A DNA stretch of 64,000 bases from Cyclobacteriaceae bacterium (GCA_013141055.1 JABFRS010000001.1:2561001-2625000), one strand, 5' to 3'. Positions 50,694-58,958 are shown, counted from the stretch's first letter. Notes: generated by a model not told the origin, from the letters alone. Program-made: numbers and translations.

Positions 50694-51665
50694 ATGGCAG
50701 ATAAATTATACGACCAAATCCCCTCACTTGATCTGGCTGATTTTACAAGCGGTGATCCAGTAAAGAAGAAAAAATTTGTAGAAGATCTTGGAGCGGCTTA
50801 CAACAGCATTGGATTTGTTGCTATCCGCAATCATTATTTGACAGATGAACTCTCTGAGAAACTGTATGATACCATTAAGAAATTCTTCAGTTTCCCGGAT
50901 GAAGCGAAAAAGAAGTATGAAATCCCTGAGCTTGCCGGACAGCGTGGATACATTGGCAAGGGAAAGGAACATGCCAAGGGAAGAAATACTGGCGATTTAA
51001 AAGAATTTTATCACGTCGGCCAAACGGTTGAAGATGATGATCCGATTAAAAAGGAATATCCTGAAAATATATGGCCGAAGGAGCTGCCGGCTTTAGAGGA
51101 AGTTGGTACCGAAGTTTATCGACGCCTTGAAAAGACGGGAGTCTTGATGTTGCGGGCCATTGCCCTTTATCTTCATTTGCCTGAGAACTATTTCGATGCA
51201 AAAGTCAGACATGGCAACAGTATCCTGAGACCCATTCATTATTATCCAATTGAAAATCCGGATTCAGTTCCTGCTGATGCTGTTCGTGCAGCAGAGCATG
51301 GTGATATTAATCTTATCACTTTGCTGATGGGTGCCAGTGCTGATGGACTGCAGGTTTTAAGGAGAGACGGAAAATGGATCCCTATCACCGCATTGCCCGA
51401 TCAGCTTGTTGTAAATGTTGGAGACATGCTTGAGCGATTGACCAATAAAAAACTTAAGTCAACGATTCACCGAGTGGTAAATCCTCCTCGTGAGTTGATG
51501 AACAGGCCCAGGTATTCCATACCATTCTTTATGCATCCCAGAAGTGAAATGAGTCTTGCTGCGATTCCTGAATGTGTCGACAAGGATCATCCAAAGCTCT
51601 GGGAGGATACCACCGCAGGAGATTTCCTCAATCAACGTCTGAAAGAGATCGGCCTTAAGAAATAA
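50694..51665 (+). CDS. Isopenicillin-N-synthase-like 2-oxoglutarate/Fe(II) oxygenase
   Basis: A 323-residue enzyme of the IPNS/plant-type 2OG-Fe(II) oxygenase superfamily. The N-terminal DIOX_N domain (IPSLDLADF ... GFVAIRNH) precedes the jelly-roll core with iron ligands His202 and Asp204 (EHGDINLITLL) and His259 (STIHRVVNP), and the co-substrate anchor Arg273-x-Ser275 (RPRYSIPFF). The iron site is intact, so oxidation of a small molecule is expected. Substrate is unknown; there is no NRPS or beta-lactam cluster nearby, so penicillin synthesis is unlikely. The chromate transporter follows 9 bp downstream. Confidence 0.9.
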   Translation: MADKLYDQIPSLDLADFTSGDPVKKKKFVEDLGAAYNSIGFVAIRNHYLTDELSEKLYDTIKKFFSFPDEAKKKYEIPELAGQRGYIGKGKEHAKGRNTGDLKEFYHVGQTVEDDDPIKKEYPENIWPKELPALEEVGTEVYRRLEKTGVLMLRAIALYLHLPENYFDAKVRHGNSILRPIHYYPIENPDSVPADAVRAAEHGDINLITLLMGASADGLQVLRRDGKWIPITALPDQLVVNVGDMLERLTNKKLKSTIHRVVNPPRELMNRPRYSIPFFMHPRSEMSLAAIPECVDKDHPKLWEDTTAGDFLNQRLKEIGLKK

Positions 51666-51674
51666 TCGAAAGCC

Positions 51675-52850
51675 TTGTATCAACGCGTCAGTTATCTTGC
51701 TTTTCTAAAAGATGTACTGATACTTTCTGTAAGTACGTTTGGAGGACCCCAGGCTCATTTCGCATACTTTCTGAAAATACTTGTTCAGAAGAGAAAATAT
51801 CTTTCAGAAGAAGATCTGATTGAAATAAATTCTCTTTGTCAGGTGTTGCCTGGACCTACATCAACTCAGACTCTTACTGCTATCGGTTTTAAGATCGGCG
51901 GTCCCAATCTTGCATACCTGACTTTGCTTATCTGGATTTTGCCGGCCGTGATACTGATGACACTGGCAGCAATCATTATGGAGATCTTTCAGGATCGTAA
52001 TATATCTCTTGAATTTACCCGATTTGTTCCTGCAATGGCGGTCGGCTTTGTAAGCTATGCTGCCTACACCATGAGTGTGAAGACAATTCATACGCGTACA
52101 GGAATTATCCTGATGATACTGGCAGCAGTGTTGTCTTATTTTATTCGGTCTCCAATCTTTTATCCGGCCGCGCTTGTTGTCGCTGGAGTAATCACTTCCT
52201 TTAAGTACAAGGATCAGCCAAAAGAGGATAAGATTCCAATTCGCATACGATGGGAGAATTTTATTCTCTGGGCCGGAGTATTGGTGCTTGCCGCTTCTCT
52301 GGGAGCGTTCACTCATAATCTGCCGATTCGATTATTTGAGAACTTCTACCGAAATGGAAGTTTGATATTTGGTGGAGGCCAGGTCTTAACACCTCTTTTG
52401 TATACTGAATTTGTTGAACTTAAAGACTATCTCACGCCTCTGGAATTCCTTTCGGGATATGCAATTGCCCAATCTTTGCCTGGCCCTGTCTTTTCTTTCA
52501 GCGCTTACATTGGAGCACTTTCAATGAAGGAAATGGGCACAGGAGGCATGATCGCAGGTGGGTTTATCTCAGCTGCAGGGATCTTTTTACCGGGTACATT
52601 CCTGATATTCTTTCTTATCCGCTTCTGGGATAGCTTAAAAAAATTCAGAGCTGTCCGTGCATCTCTGGAAGGAATCACTGCCGCAAGCGCAGGACTGGTA
52701 GCTGCTGCTGCAATATTTCTGTTTCAGCCACTGGATAATGAAATTGTTACCTATGCTTTTACAATCGGAACTTTCATTCTTCTGACATTCAAAAGAATCC
52801 CTTCAGGATTGATCATTGCTCTCGGACTGTTACTGGGATATATTTTTTAA
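51675..52850 (+). CDS. chrA: Chromate transporter ChrA
   Basis: A 391-residue CHR-family membrane protein of the two-domain type. Each half carries the repeated pattern: STFGGPQAHFAYF with LCQVLPGPTSTQ in the first, and LIFGGGQVLTPLLYTEFV with AQSLPGPVFSFSAYIG in the second. Around ten transmembrane helices are predicted. It should export chromate or a similar oxyanion with proton antiport. The only start in frame is a TTG at 51675, 9 bp after the oxygenase stop, so translation is likely coupled. A hairpin follows at 52852. Whether chromate is the physiological substrate here is not known. Confidence 0.92.
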   Translation: MYQRVSYLAFLKDVLILSVSTFGGPQAHFAYFLKILVQKRKYLSEEDLIEINSLCQVLPGPTSTQTLTAIGFKIGGPNLAYLTLLIWILPAVILMTLAAIIMEIFQDRNISLEFTRFVPAMAVGFVSYAAYTMSVKTIHTRTGIILMILAAVLSYFIRSPIFYPAALVVAGVITSFKYKDQPKEDKIPIRIRWENFILWAGVLVLAASLGAFTHNLPIRLFENFYRNGSLIFGGGQVLTPLLYTEFVELKDYLTPLEFLSGYAIAQSLPGPVFSFSAYIGALSMKEMGTGGMIAGGFISAAGIFLPGTFLIFFLIRFWDSLKKFRAVRASLEGITAASAGLVAAAAIFLFQPLDNEIVTYAFTIGTFILLTFKRIPSGLIIALGLLLGYIF

Positions 52851-52851
52851 T

Positions 52852-52881
52852 AAGTCTGCTTCATTGAATCGAAGCAGACTT
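52852..52881. terminator. Bidirectional hairpin between chrA and the tonB-like gene
   Basis: AAGTCTGCTTC (52852-52862) pairs perfectly with GAAGCAGACTT (52871-52881) around an 8-nt loop, between two convergent genes. Neither side has a strong T-tract, so it may be an imperfect terminator. Confidence 0.65.
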
Positions 52882-52890
52882 AATCTCTAT

Positions 52891-53556
52891 TTAATCTAAC
52901 CGGAAAGTTATAGGAAGAGTAAATCTCTGCTTCACAGGTTTGCCTCTTTGTTTACCTGGATTCCAGGCCGGAGATAATTTTATAATCCTGACAGCCTCTT
53001 CATCACATCCGCCACCAATTCCTTTAAGCACCTTGAAATCGGAAAGCGTACCATCTCTTGCGATCACAAATTGAACGAACACCTTTCCTTCGATTGTGGC
53101 TCGCTTCGCTTGTGATGGATACTGTATATTCTCACCAATGCTTTTATAGAATTCTTTGAATCCGTTTTTCGGCGTGGCGGACACTTCAACAATATCCCAT
53201 GGAAGATCTTCTGTTTTTTCTGGTTCGTCTATTGCAATAGCGGGAATGGCGATGGTCTCAGGAGAATCTTCAGGATCAAGATCAAAAATGGGCGATTCGA
53301 TCAATTCAGTCTCTGGTGTTTCAACGAGAATAACATTTTTAGCAGGAATGGGAGCTGGTGGTGTTGGATCTGTAGGGATAACTTCGGTCCAATCCATTGG
53401 AACATCCTGATTCCTTTCTGTTATAACAGCAAAGCTTTCTTCCTGTTGCCACTCAAAGGCCATCACAGCCAATGACATTGCAATCAGTAAGCCGATACTA
53501 AAGAAGTACCCTGACTTCTTTGTGAGATCTACCGAGGGATTCTTTTTTGTTTCCAT
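52891..53556 (-). CDS. TonB-family energy transducer (copy 1)
   Basis: A 221-residue inner-membrane-anchored protein. A cytoplasmic segment (SVDLTKKSGYFF) and one transmembrane helix (about 15-35) precede an acidic, proline-rich periplasmic linker (TDPTPPAPIPAKN ... ESPIFDLDPEDSPE) and a TonB C-terminal domain (about 140-221) with YPSQAKRATIEGKVFVQFVIARDG and GGCDEEAVRIIKLSPAWNPGKQRGK. It would deliver proton-motive force to outer-membrane receptors such as the two in this window. It is a tandem paralogue of the next gene upstream, with closely matching ends and a different linker. No ExbB/ExbD genes are nearby. Confidence 0.93.
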   Translation of the reverse strand: METKKNPSVDLTKKSGYFFSIGLLIAMSLAVMAFEWQQEESFAVITERNQDVPMDWTEVIPTDPTPPAPIPAKNVILVETPETELIESPIFDLDPEDSPETIAIPAIAIDEPEKTEDLPWDIVEVSATPKNGFKEFYKSIGENIQYPSQAKRATIEGKVFVQFVIARDGTLSDFKVLKGIGGGCDEEAVRIIKLSPAWNPGKQRGKPVKQRFTLPITFRLD

Positions 53557-53647
53557 AGTGCGTAGGATTTATTTATCATAATCCTTTCATGATTGTCCCG
53601 TCACGGAAATCTGAAATTTATTTGTGCTTTAGTGAGAGATCATTAAA

Positions 53648-53680
53648 CAAAAAGACCTGCCTCATTTCTGAAGCAGGTCT
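53648..53680 (-). terminator. Rho-independent terminator between the two tonB-like genes
   Basis: AGACCTGC (53653-53660) pairs with GCAGGTCT (53673-53680), extended by TC/GA across a mismatch. Read on the minus strand, it is followed by a T-rich stretch. It lies 23 bp past the stop of copy 2, so the two copies are probably separate transcripts. Confidence 0.8.
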
Positions 53681-53702
53681 CTTGTTAAAGTCTGATGGAT
53701 GA

Positions 53703-54377
53703 TTATCCTAATTTGAAAATGATAGGAAGTGTGTAGCGTTGCTTTACAGCCTTACCACGCTGCTTACCTGGATTCCAGTTTGGGGCAGATTGAATAATTC
53801 TGACAGCTTCTTCATCACATCCTGCACCAATTCCCTTGATTGCTTTTACATCTGAAAGAGTTCCATCCTTGTTGATGACGAACTCAACGAATACACGTCC
53901 TTCAATACCCATGCGTCGTGCTTGCGCAGGATACTTGATCTTTTCACCTACGTATTTATAGAAAGCCTGCATTCCACCTTTTGGAGTTGCAGATTCTTCT
54001 ACGACTGTGAAAATTTCGTCTGTTTCTTCTTTAGCTTCTTCAGCCTGAACAACAATCGCTTCAACCTTCGTATCGTCGGTTACTTCAACGTCAAGATTTA
54101 CTTTGATATCGTCCTTGATTTCTTCTTCATCGGGTACCTCAACTACCACAGGTTGTTGAATAACAGGAGCTGGGGGAGGTGGCTGTTCTGTTGGCGGAAC
54201 TTCCATCGTTTCTTCAAACGTATTGGTGCTCTTTCCGGCAAGATCAGCAATGCTGTCTTCATAACTCTTCCACTCAAAGGCTGTTAGAACAAGCCCCATT
54301 GTGATAAGAAGACCTATACTGAAGAAAAAGCTGCTTTTTTTCGTCAAGTCTGCTTTTTCGGTCTTTTTCGCTTCCAT
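53703..54377 (-). CDS. TonB-family energy transducer (copy 2)
   Basis: A 224-residue TonB-like protein. The N-terminus (KADLTKKSSFFFSIGLLITMG) and C-terminal domain (YPAQARRMGIEGRVFVEFVINKDG; NWNPGKQRGKAVKQRYTLP) are near copies of those in the adjacent gene. The periplasmic linker differs: PPTEQPPPPAPVIQQPVVVEVP then a repetitive acidic Val/Asp/Glu segment. It should couple the inner-membrane proton gradient to outer-membrane receptors. A terminator directly downstream separates it from copy 1. The different linkers may set reach across the periplasm or choice of receptor, which is inference. Confidence 0.93.
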   Translation of the reverse strand: MEAKKTEKADLTKKSSFFFSIGLLITMGLVLTAFEWKSYEDSIADLAGKSTNTFEETMEVPPTEQPPPPAPVIQQPVVVEVPDEEEIKDDIKVNLDVEVTDDTKVEAIVVQAEEAKEETDEIFTVVEESATPKGGMQAFYKYVGEKIKYPAQARRMGIEGRVFVEFVINKDGTLSDVKAIKGIGAGCDEEAVRIIQSAPNWNPGKQRGKAVKQRYTLPIIFKLG

Positions 54378-54467
54378 ACAGTTTCACGGTTTAGGATTTC
54401 AAATATAGCAACAGAATCCACTTTTGGCCAGATAGTCACAGAAAATCAAAGAAATATGGGAAAATAA

Positions 54468-55211
54468 TCAGCGCCGGCTGCCGTAAAACAGGGAGAAATA
54501 TACGGTAGGAAACAAGTTTGAATTTGTTGTAGTGGGCATTAAGACGATTGTCTTGAAATAGGTATCCAGAAGAAATCCCACTTCAAAACCTGTAACGGAA
54601 CTCTTGGTAGTGCCAAGCTCAAAATTTACACCCGCCTTTACATTTACCCCTAACTGAATATCGGATTCTCCAAGACCCTGGAATAAATTTCCAGTGCCCA
54701 GAATAGCTCCAAATCCATGAGCAGGATTGGCTGGATCGTATTGTTCTTTTACGGTCTGGAAAGCACTATTATCAACAGATCTTTCGATGTAATAAGGGGC
54801 CACAAAGCCAATCGATGGGCCAATAGCAGTAACCAATTTGATTTCAACACCCTGCTGAGGGGCCTTTGTAAAGACAATCAGATCCCGTCCATATTGTAAG
54901 CGAAGGGCATAGAGATAATTACTCTTGCCATAGATAAAGTAATTCCCTGTGTAACGTGAGCTTTTTCTCACTTCCTGAGAATGCTTGACATTCATAATCT
55001 CCAACCCAAATGTTTCCAACATCCGATCGTTGAGCTTTCTCGCTTTTTTGAAGATAAATCCACCGATTAATCCACCGGATGAATTCTTATTAATAGCCCA
55101 GGTAAATTCTGAATTGTACTCATAACTGTCCTGTGTTTGCGCCATCGCTCCGGCTGAAAAGCCTACTACCAGAAGCGTGAGTAAAAACCATTTTGGCGCA
55201 AAAAACTTCAT
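54468..55211 (-). CDS. Conserved outer-membrane barrel-like protein, function unknown
   Basis: A 247-residue exported protein. A signal peptide (MKFFAPKWFLLTLLVVGFSAGAMAQ here split: MKFFAPKWFLLTL then LVVGFSAGAMAQ) is followed by alternating-polarity strands (TWAINKNSSGGLIGGFIFKK, YLYALRLQYGRDLI, IKLVTAIGPSIGFVAPYYIE, VNVKAGVNFELG, FEVGFLLDTYFKTIVLMP) and a C-terminal PTVYFSLFYGSRR. This is the look of a small beta-barrel of the Bacteroidota envelope. I do not recognise a named family. A TAAATTTA string lies in its upstream region on the minus strand. Confidence 0.75.
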   Translation of the reverse strand: MKFFAPKWFLLTLLVVGFSAGAMAQTQDSYEYNSEFTWAINKNSSGGLIGGFIFKKARKLNDRMLETFGLEIMNVKHSQEVRKSSRYTGNYFIYGKSNYLYALRLQYGRDLIVFTKAPQQGVEIKLVTAIGPSIGFVAPYYIERSVDNSAFQTVKEQYDPANPAHGFGAILGTGNLFQGLGESDIQLGVNVKAGVNFELGTTKSSVTGFEVGFLLDTYFKTIVLMPTTTNSNLFPTVYFSLFYGSRR

Positions 55212-55276
55212 TTTGAATACTTTAGGCTAAATTTAATCGATAAAAGCACAACACAAAAAATTTTAGCATTTTCCTT

Positions 55277-55681
55277 ATGCCATCAATGACCAGTGAATAC
55301 CTCGGCTCACTTCGCACAGAAAACACACATTTACTTTCCGGCACCAAAATCATCACTGACGCGCCACCGGATAATAACGGAAAAGGAGAGGCATTTAGTC
55401 CAACCGATCTGGTTTGTGCAGCATTAAATAGTTGCATGATGACTCTCATGGGAATTCAGGCTTCCAAAGAAAATATTGACCTCACCGGATTAAAATCCGA
55501 CATCACTAAAGTTATGGTTTCCGGTCCAAGAAAGATCTCTGAAATTCATATCAACTTTGTGCATCCCAATCTTCAGGCAACTGAAGTTCAAAAGCAGAAA
55601 CTTAAAAATGCAGCTCATACATGCCCGGTTGCCCTTAGCATTTCTGATGGGATCAAACAGGTGATCACCTTTAATTTCTAA
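55277..55681 (+). CDS. OsmC-family peroxiredoxin-like protein
   Basis: A 134-residue OsmC/Ohr-fold protein. The two redox cysteines are Cys53 (CAALNSCMMTLMG) and Cys116 (AAHTCPVALSIS), at the spacing used by the family to reduce organic hydroperoxides, and GEAFSPTDLVCAAL is typical of the OsmC branch. It is cytoplasmic. Its last four bases overlap the end of the convergent ytxJ gene, a bacillithiol-system redox protein, so a shared role in thiol defence is attractive but positional. Confidence 0.92.
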   Translation: MPSMTSEYLGSLRTENTHLLSGTKIITDAPPDNNGKGEAFSPTDLVCAALNSCMMTLMGIQASKENIDLTGLKSDITKVMVSGPRKISEIHINFVHPNLQATEVQKQKLKNAAHTCPVALSISDGIKQVITFNF

Positions 55682-56031
55682 GAATCTGTTTTTTCTTTTC
55701 TCGCTGCAACAAGATTTTGATAGCTGATATCAAAATGTGAAGTATGATATACGTCACGCCCCATTTCAATCAGCATTACCTGGGGAGATTCATGCTCAAT
55801 GGAAAAAGCTTTGGCAACCTGATTGGACACCTCGCGGAACTTCAAAAGATCAAGATAGTAAGGAACAACACCTGACATTTGATCAGTATTCCAGTTTCTC
55901 TCCAATCGGTCCAGAACTGCACGACTGATTGAACAACTTGTGCTATGTTTGAAAATTAATACCTGATTTGTTTTTGATTCGTCCTTGATCTTTTCAATCT
56001 GATCAACAGATTCCAGTTTTTGCCACTCCAT
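55678..56031 (-). CDS. ytxJ: Bacillithiol-system redox-active protein YtxJ
   Basis: A 117-residue thioredoxin-fold protein. The active site is a single-cysteine motif with Cys33 (FKHSTSCSISRAVLDRL), a monothiol bacilliredoxin-like arrangement, and the later HESPQVMLIEMG supplies the cis-proline region. YtxJ proteins occur in organisms that make bacillithiol; bshC is in the same window at 19521. It probably removes bacillithiol from modified protein cysteines. Stop overlaps osmC by 4 bp on the opposite strand; the repeat-protein gene lies just upstream in the same direction with an 11-bp gap. Confidence 0.9.
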   Translation of the reverse strand: MEWQKLESVDQIEKIKDESKTNQVLIFKHSTSCSISRAVLDRLERNWNTDQMSGVVPYYLDLLKFREVSNQVAKAFSIEHESPQVMLIEMGRDVYHTSHFDISYQNLVAARKEKTDS

Positions 56032-56042
56032 CTTTTAAAGAA

Positions 56043-58958
56043 TTAATCGTTCCACATTCCCTTTTCGCGTTTATCGTAACGTGGCTTCTGAAGTTTTTCT
56101 TTCAGATTTTCAGGCTGCGTTTCGTTCTTGCGGAAAAGTTTTCCCCACATCAACTTCACATTCATTAAAAGAGTTCGTTCTCCCTTTACATTATCCTCGT
56201 ATCCATGAGCAAACTGGGCATCCGGATGTAAACGACTTCCACTGTATTTATGCATTTTAACATTACCCTGGTAGTCACTGATTCTTGCAAAAGCCTTTCC
56301 TGGTGCTCTTACTTTTAGGGATTCTTTTGAGCTGCTTGGATTATGTTTATAGTCCCAGTATTGTTTCATGCTTTTAGAATACTCACTCGCCTTTACAGTT
56401 GCTTTGGACGGAGCAATTCCTGGAAGAGAGTTCTTTGCAGCATTTGGTTTTTTCTGATAGTCACCCTGACGCACTTTGATTTGTAAACCTGTGACCATGT
56501 AGGATGTCTTGTCAGGTCTTTGCTTCTTCAATGATTCTTTGGATGCATTTGGATTTTGAATGTAGTTCTTCTTGAATCTTGACAAAGCGATTCTACCTGA
56601 GTAATTGATTTCATCAGAGCCGAGAGGCGTAGATAAAACAGGTTTGTCGTTGTTATTTCTTGGTTGATTGCTAACACTGCCGCCACCTTTTTCCGGCTTC
56701 TTGAATTTTATATTTCCTGAATAGTTTCCTCCCTGTGTTGTTTTTGGTGGCGTTCCTATCAATGGCTTGTTGCTGTTAAGCTTTCCGCTAACGCTACCTC
56801 CACCTTTTTCAATTCTTCCACGCTTTAAGTGTCCTGCAAAATTTACCCCCTGTGGAGTGAATCCAATGATGTTCGACGTTTTTATTCTGCCGGAGGAACC
56901 GAGTCCATCGGTTGATATGCCTCGTACACTACTTCTTTTAATATTTCCTGAAGAGCCAACTCCTTGTTCAGAAAATCCTCTCTTCCTCAAATTCCCAGCA
57001 TAGCCAAGGCCCTCATTCGAATAACCACGCTGACTGCTTCTTTTGATTCTTCCGGAATAATTAACTCCATCCGTTGAGAATCCTCTCTTTCTTAAATTTC
57101 CAGCATAACCCAGACCTTCTGTTGAGAATCCGCGCTGACTACTTCTCTTGATTCTTCCGGAATAGTTTACGCCATCCGTTGAGAATCCTCTCCTTCTTAA
57201 ATTTCCTGCATAACCTAACCCTTCAGTAGAGAATCCCTGGCGACTGCTTCTTTTGATTCTTCCGGAATAATTAACTCCATCCGTTGAGAATCCTCTCTTC
57301 CTTAGATTTCCTGCATAACCCAGCCCATCCGTTGAAAATCTCCGCTGGCTGTTTCTCTTGATCCTTCCGGAATAGTTTACACCTTCAGTTGAAAATCCTC
57401 TTAACCTGTTCTGCTTAATGTTGCCTGAATAGTTTGCTCCTTCGGTAGAGAATCCTCTTAGTCTATTGCGTTTGATGTTGCCTGAGTAATTAGCTCCCTC
57501 TGTAGATATACCTCGTTGACTGCTTCTTTTTATCCTTCCTGAATAATTCACACCATCAGTAGAAAATCCGCGAAGACGATTTCTTCTAATGTTGCCGGAA
57601 TAATTTGTACCCTGCTGTGAGAACCCTCCACGTCGACGAATGTTTCCGCTAAAACCTGCTGCAAAACTTCCCGGACCACCACCAAATGGCTTGACACCTT
57701 TCCTGACTTTTCCGTTTATGTTTCTGTTGTAAACTTTGGATGGCACTGAACTGAGTTGAGCTTGCTCACCTCTTTTTGTCCCTGTTTGAAAGCCACTTCC
57801 GGGAACTTTTCCTGATCTCCCCATCTTATTTGAGATCGAAAGTTTTCTTGGAAAAACAAATCTGCCAGCAACCTCTTTTCTTCCTCTTGCAGATCTCCTA
57901 AGACGCCATCCTGCTATATCTCCTTTTTTCCATCGCCCACCTTGACTGCCGGAAACATAACCGCCGGTTTGAACTTTATTAGCGCGATCACCCGATGGTT
58001 TTCTTCCAAAGAAATTCAAGGTATCTCTACCGACGAGGCCAGCGGGCATCGTTCTGAAATTTTTTGTACGTAAAGGTCCGCCTGTTATATCCTTAAGAAA
58101 TGGCTTCTCCTTCTTTGAATACTTTCCCCAATAAACATTTCTCTTACCACGCTTGATAAAAAGTCTGCTAACGGATGCCGGAATGATATTTCCTTCCGAA
58201 CCACCGGTAAGTGGTCTTCGGGAATTTCTTGCCGCCTGACCAATCTCTCTTCCATTTGAAAATGGAGTTTGCTTTTTTGTTGGATGTCTCTTGTAAGAAG
58301 AAACATAACGTCCCTTCTGTGAAAAGGTATTTCTCACAGAGCCAGTTGCACTTTGATTTTTTATTGGACGATTATCAAGCCCACCCTTCCATGCCTTTTC
58401 TTTATAACGAGGTTGATGTTCTACAAATCTCTTTCCCTTAATGGTACGGGAATAGGTCGGCGGTCTTTTGCTTGGTTGTTTTCTTGCGTAACGAACATAA
58501 GGACCTTTTTGAGGATAAACATTTGTTCTTGCCGCATCATTTCGTCCAGGCTTTATTCTTTTGATTGGGTAACCAGAAACATCCCCTTTCCATGCCTGGG
58601 TCTTGCTCTCTCTTGGCGATTGCGAAAAAGTTCTTCCTCTGGGCTTTGCAGCTCTTTCTTTATTTCTGCTTCTGTTTGAATACGGTGACGTTTGTGGATA
58701 TCGGTTTGCCCGGTTGGCGGAAGACTGATCTTTTGTTCTAAGTCGTCGGTTAGCAATATCTCTGGTTCTTCCTTTTTCTTTCTTTTTAACAGATTTTCCT
58801 CTTGTTTCCCTGACCTGTCTTTGATTTTTGACAGGCTTGTCGCCCTTCGTATTCTGACCAAAAGAATAAGTTGATAGAAAAAGCATTAGCACTGAAAATC
58901 CGATGAACTTCAGTGCCCTTGAAAAGAAGGGAGCGCTATGGATGAGGTGCAGTTTCAA
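56043..58958 (-). CDS. Large basic secreted repeat protein of unknown function
   Basis: A 971-residue protein that I do not recognise. The N-terminal ~35 residues form a signal peptide (ending STYSFGQ). The mature chain is very rich in Arg, Lys, Gly, Ser and Tyr, and almost free of Cys. Three repeat families follow. Residues ~65-355 have five degenerate copies around AWKGDVSGYPIK or DITGGPLRTK. Residues 430-712 hold about sixteen units of 16-19 residues, such as GFSTDGVNYSGRIKRSSQR. Residues ~798-887 have three copies of a NPSSSKESLK motif. The tail ends KREKGMWND. No enzyme domain or T9SS sorting domain is visible. The only start in frame is TTG 58958; a stop codon lies two codons upstream. 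ytxJ follows closely on the same strand. A charge-based matrix, surface-layer or polymer-binding role is a guess. Confidence 0.85.
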   Translation of the reverse strand: MKLHLIHSAPFFSRALKFIGFSVLMLFLSTYSFGQNTKGDKPVKNQRQVRETRGKSVKKKEKGRTRDIANRRLRTKDQSSANRANRYPQTSPYSNRSRNKERAAKPRGRTFSQSPRESKTQAWKGDVSGYPIKRIKPGRNDAARTNVYPQKGPYVRYARKQPSKRPPTYSRTIKGKRFVEHQPRYKEKAWKGGLDNRPIKNQSATGSVRNTFSQKGRYVSSYKRHPTKKQTPFSNGREIGQAARNSRRPLTGGSEGNIIPASVSRLFIKRGKRNVYWGKYSKKEKPFLKDITGGPLRTKNFRTMPAGLVGRDTLNFFGRKPSGDRANKVQTGGYVSGSQGGRWKKGDIAGWRLRRSARGRKEVAGRFVFPRKLSISNKMGRSGKVPGSGFQTGTKRGEQAQLSSVPSKVYNRNINGKVRKGVKPFGGGPGSFAAGFSGNIRRRGGFSQQGTNYSGNIRRNRLRGFSTDGVNYSGRIKRSSQRGISTEGANYSGNIKRNRLRGFSTEGANYSGNIKQNRLRGFSTEGVNYSGRIKRNSQRRFSTDGLGYAGNLRKRGFSTDGVNYSGRIKRSSRQGFSTEGLGYAGNLRRRGFSTDGVNYSGRIKRSSQRGFSTEGLGYAGNLRKRGFSTDGVNYSGRIKRSSQRGYSNEGLGYAGNLRKRGFSEQGVGSSGNIKRSSVRGISTDGLGSSGRIKTSNIIGFTPQGVNFAGHLKRGRIEKGGGSVSGKLNSNKPLIGTPPKTTQGGNYSGNIKFKKPEKGGGSVSNQPRNNNDKPVLSTPLGSDEINYSGRIALSRFKKNYIQNPNASKESLKKQRPDKTSYMVTGLQIKVRQGDYQKKPNAAKNSLPGIAPSKATVKASEYSKSMKQYWDYKHNPSSSKESLKVRAPGKAFARISDYQGNVKMHKYSGSRLHPDAQFAHGYEDNVKGERTLLMNVKLMWGKLFRKNETQPENLKEKLQKPRYDKREKGMWND
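56820..57671 (-). repeat. Coding tandem-repeat array in the basic secreted protein
   Basis: About sixteen in-frame units of 48-57 bp, consensus G-F-S-T-[DE]-G-x-[NG]-Y-[SA]-G-[RN]-[IL]-[KR]-R. Between about 56980 and 57340 two unit types alternate, a 19-residue unit with VNYSGRIK and a 16-residue unit with LGYAGNLR, forming a 35-residue (105-bp) higher-order repeat present about 3.5 times and nearly identical. Outside it the units are more diverged. Confidence 0.92.

Noticed and set aside
50694..51665. Reading the oxygenase as a true isopenicillin N synthase
   Set aside because: Only superfamily features are present and no beta-lactam or NRPS genes lie near; a general 2OG/Fe(II) oxygenase is the safer call.
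51861..52316. Minus-strand frame of 151 codons within chrA
   Set aside because: Antisense shadow without recognisable features; chrA itself is intact.
56820..57671. Regularly spaced ~50-105 bp repeats that could suggest a CRISPR array
   Set aside because: The repeats are in frame within one long coding sequence, have no unique spacers between identical repeats, and no cas gene is nearby.
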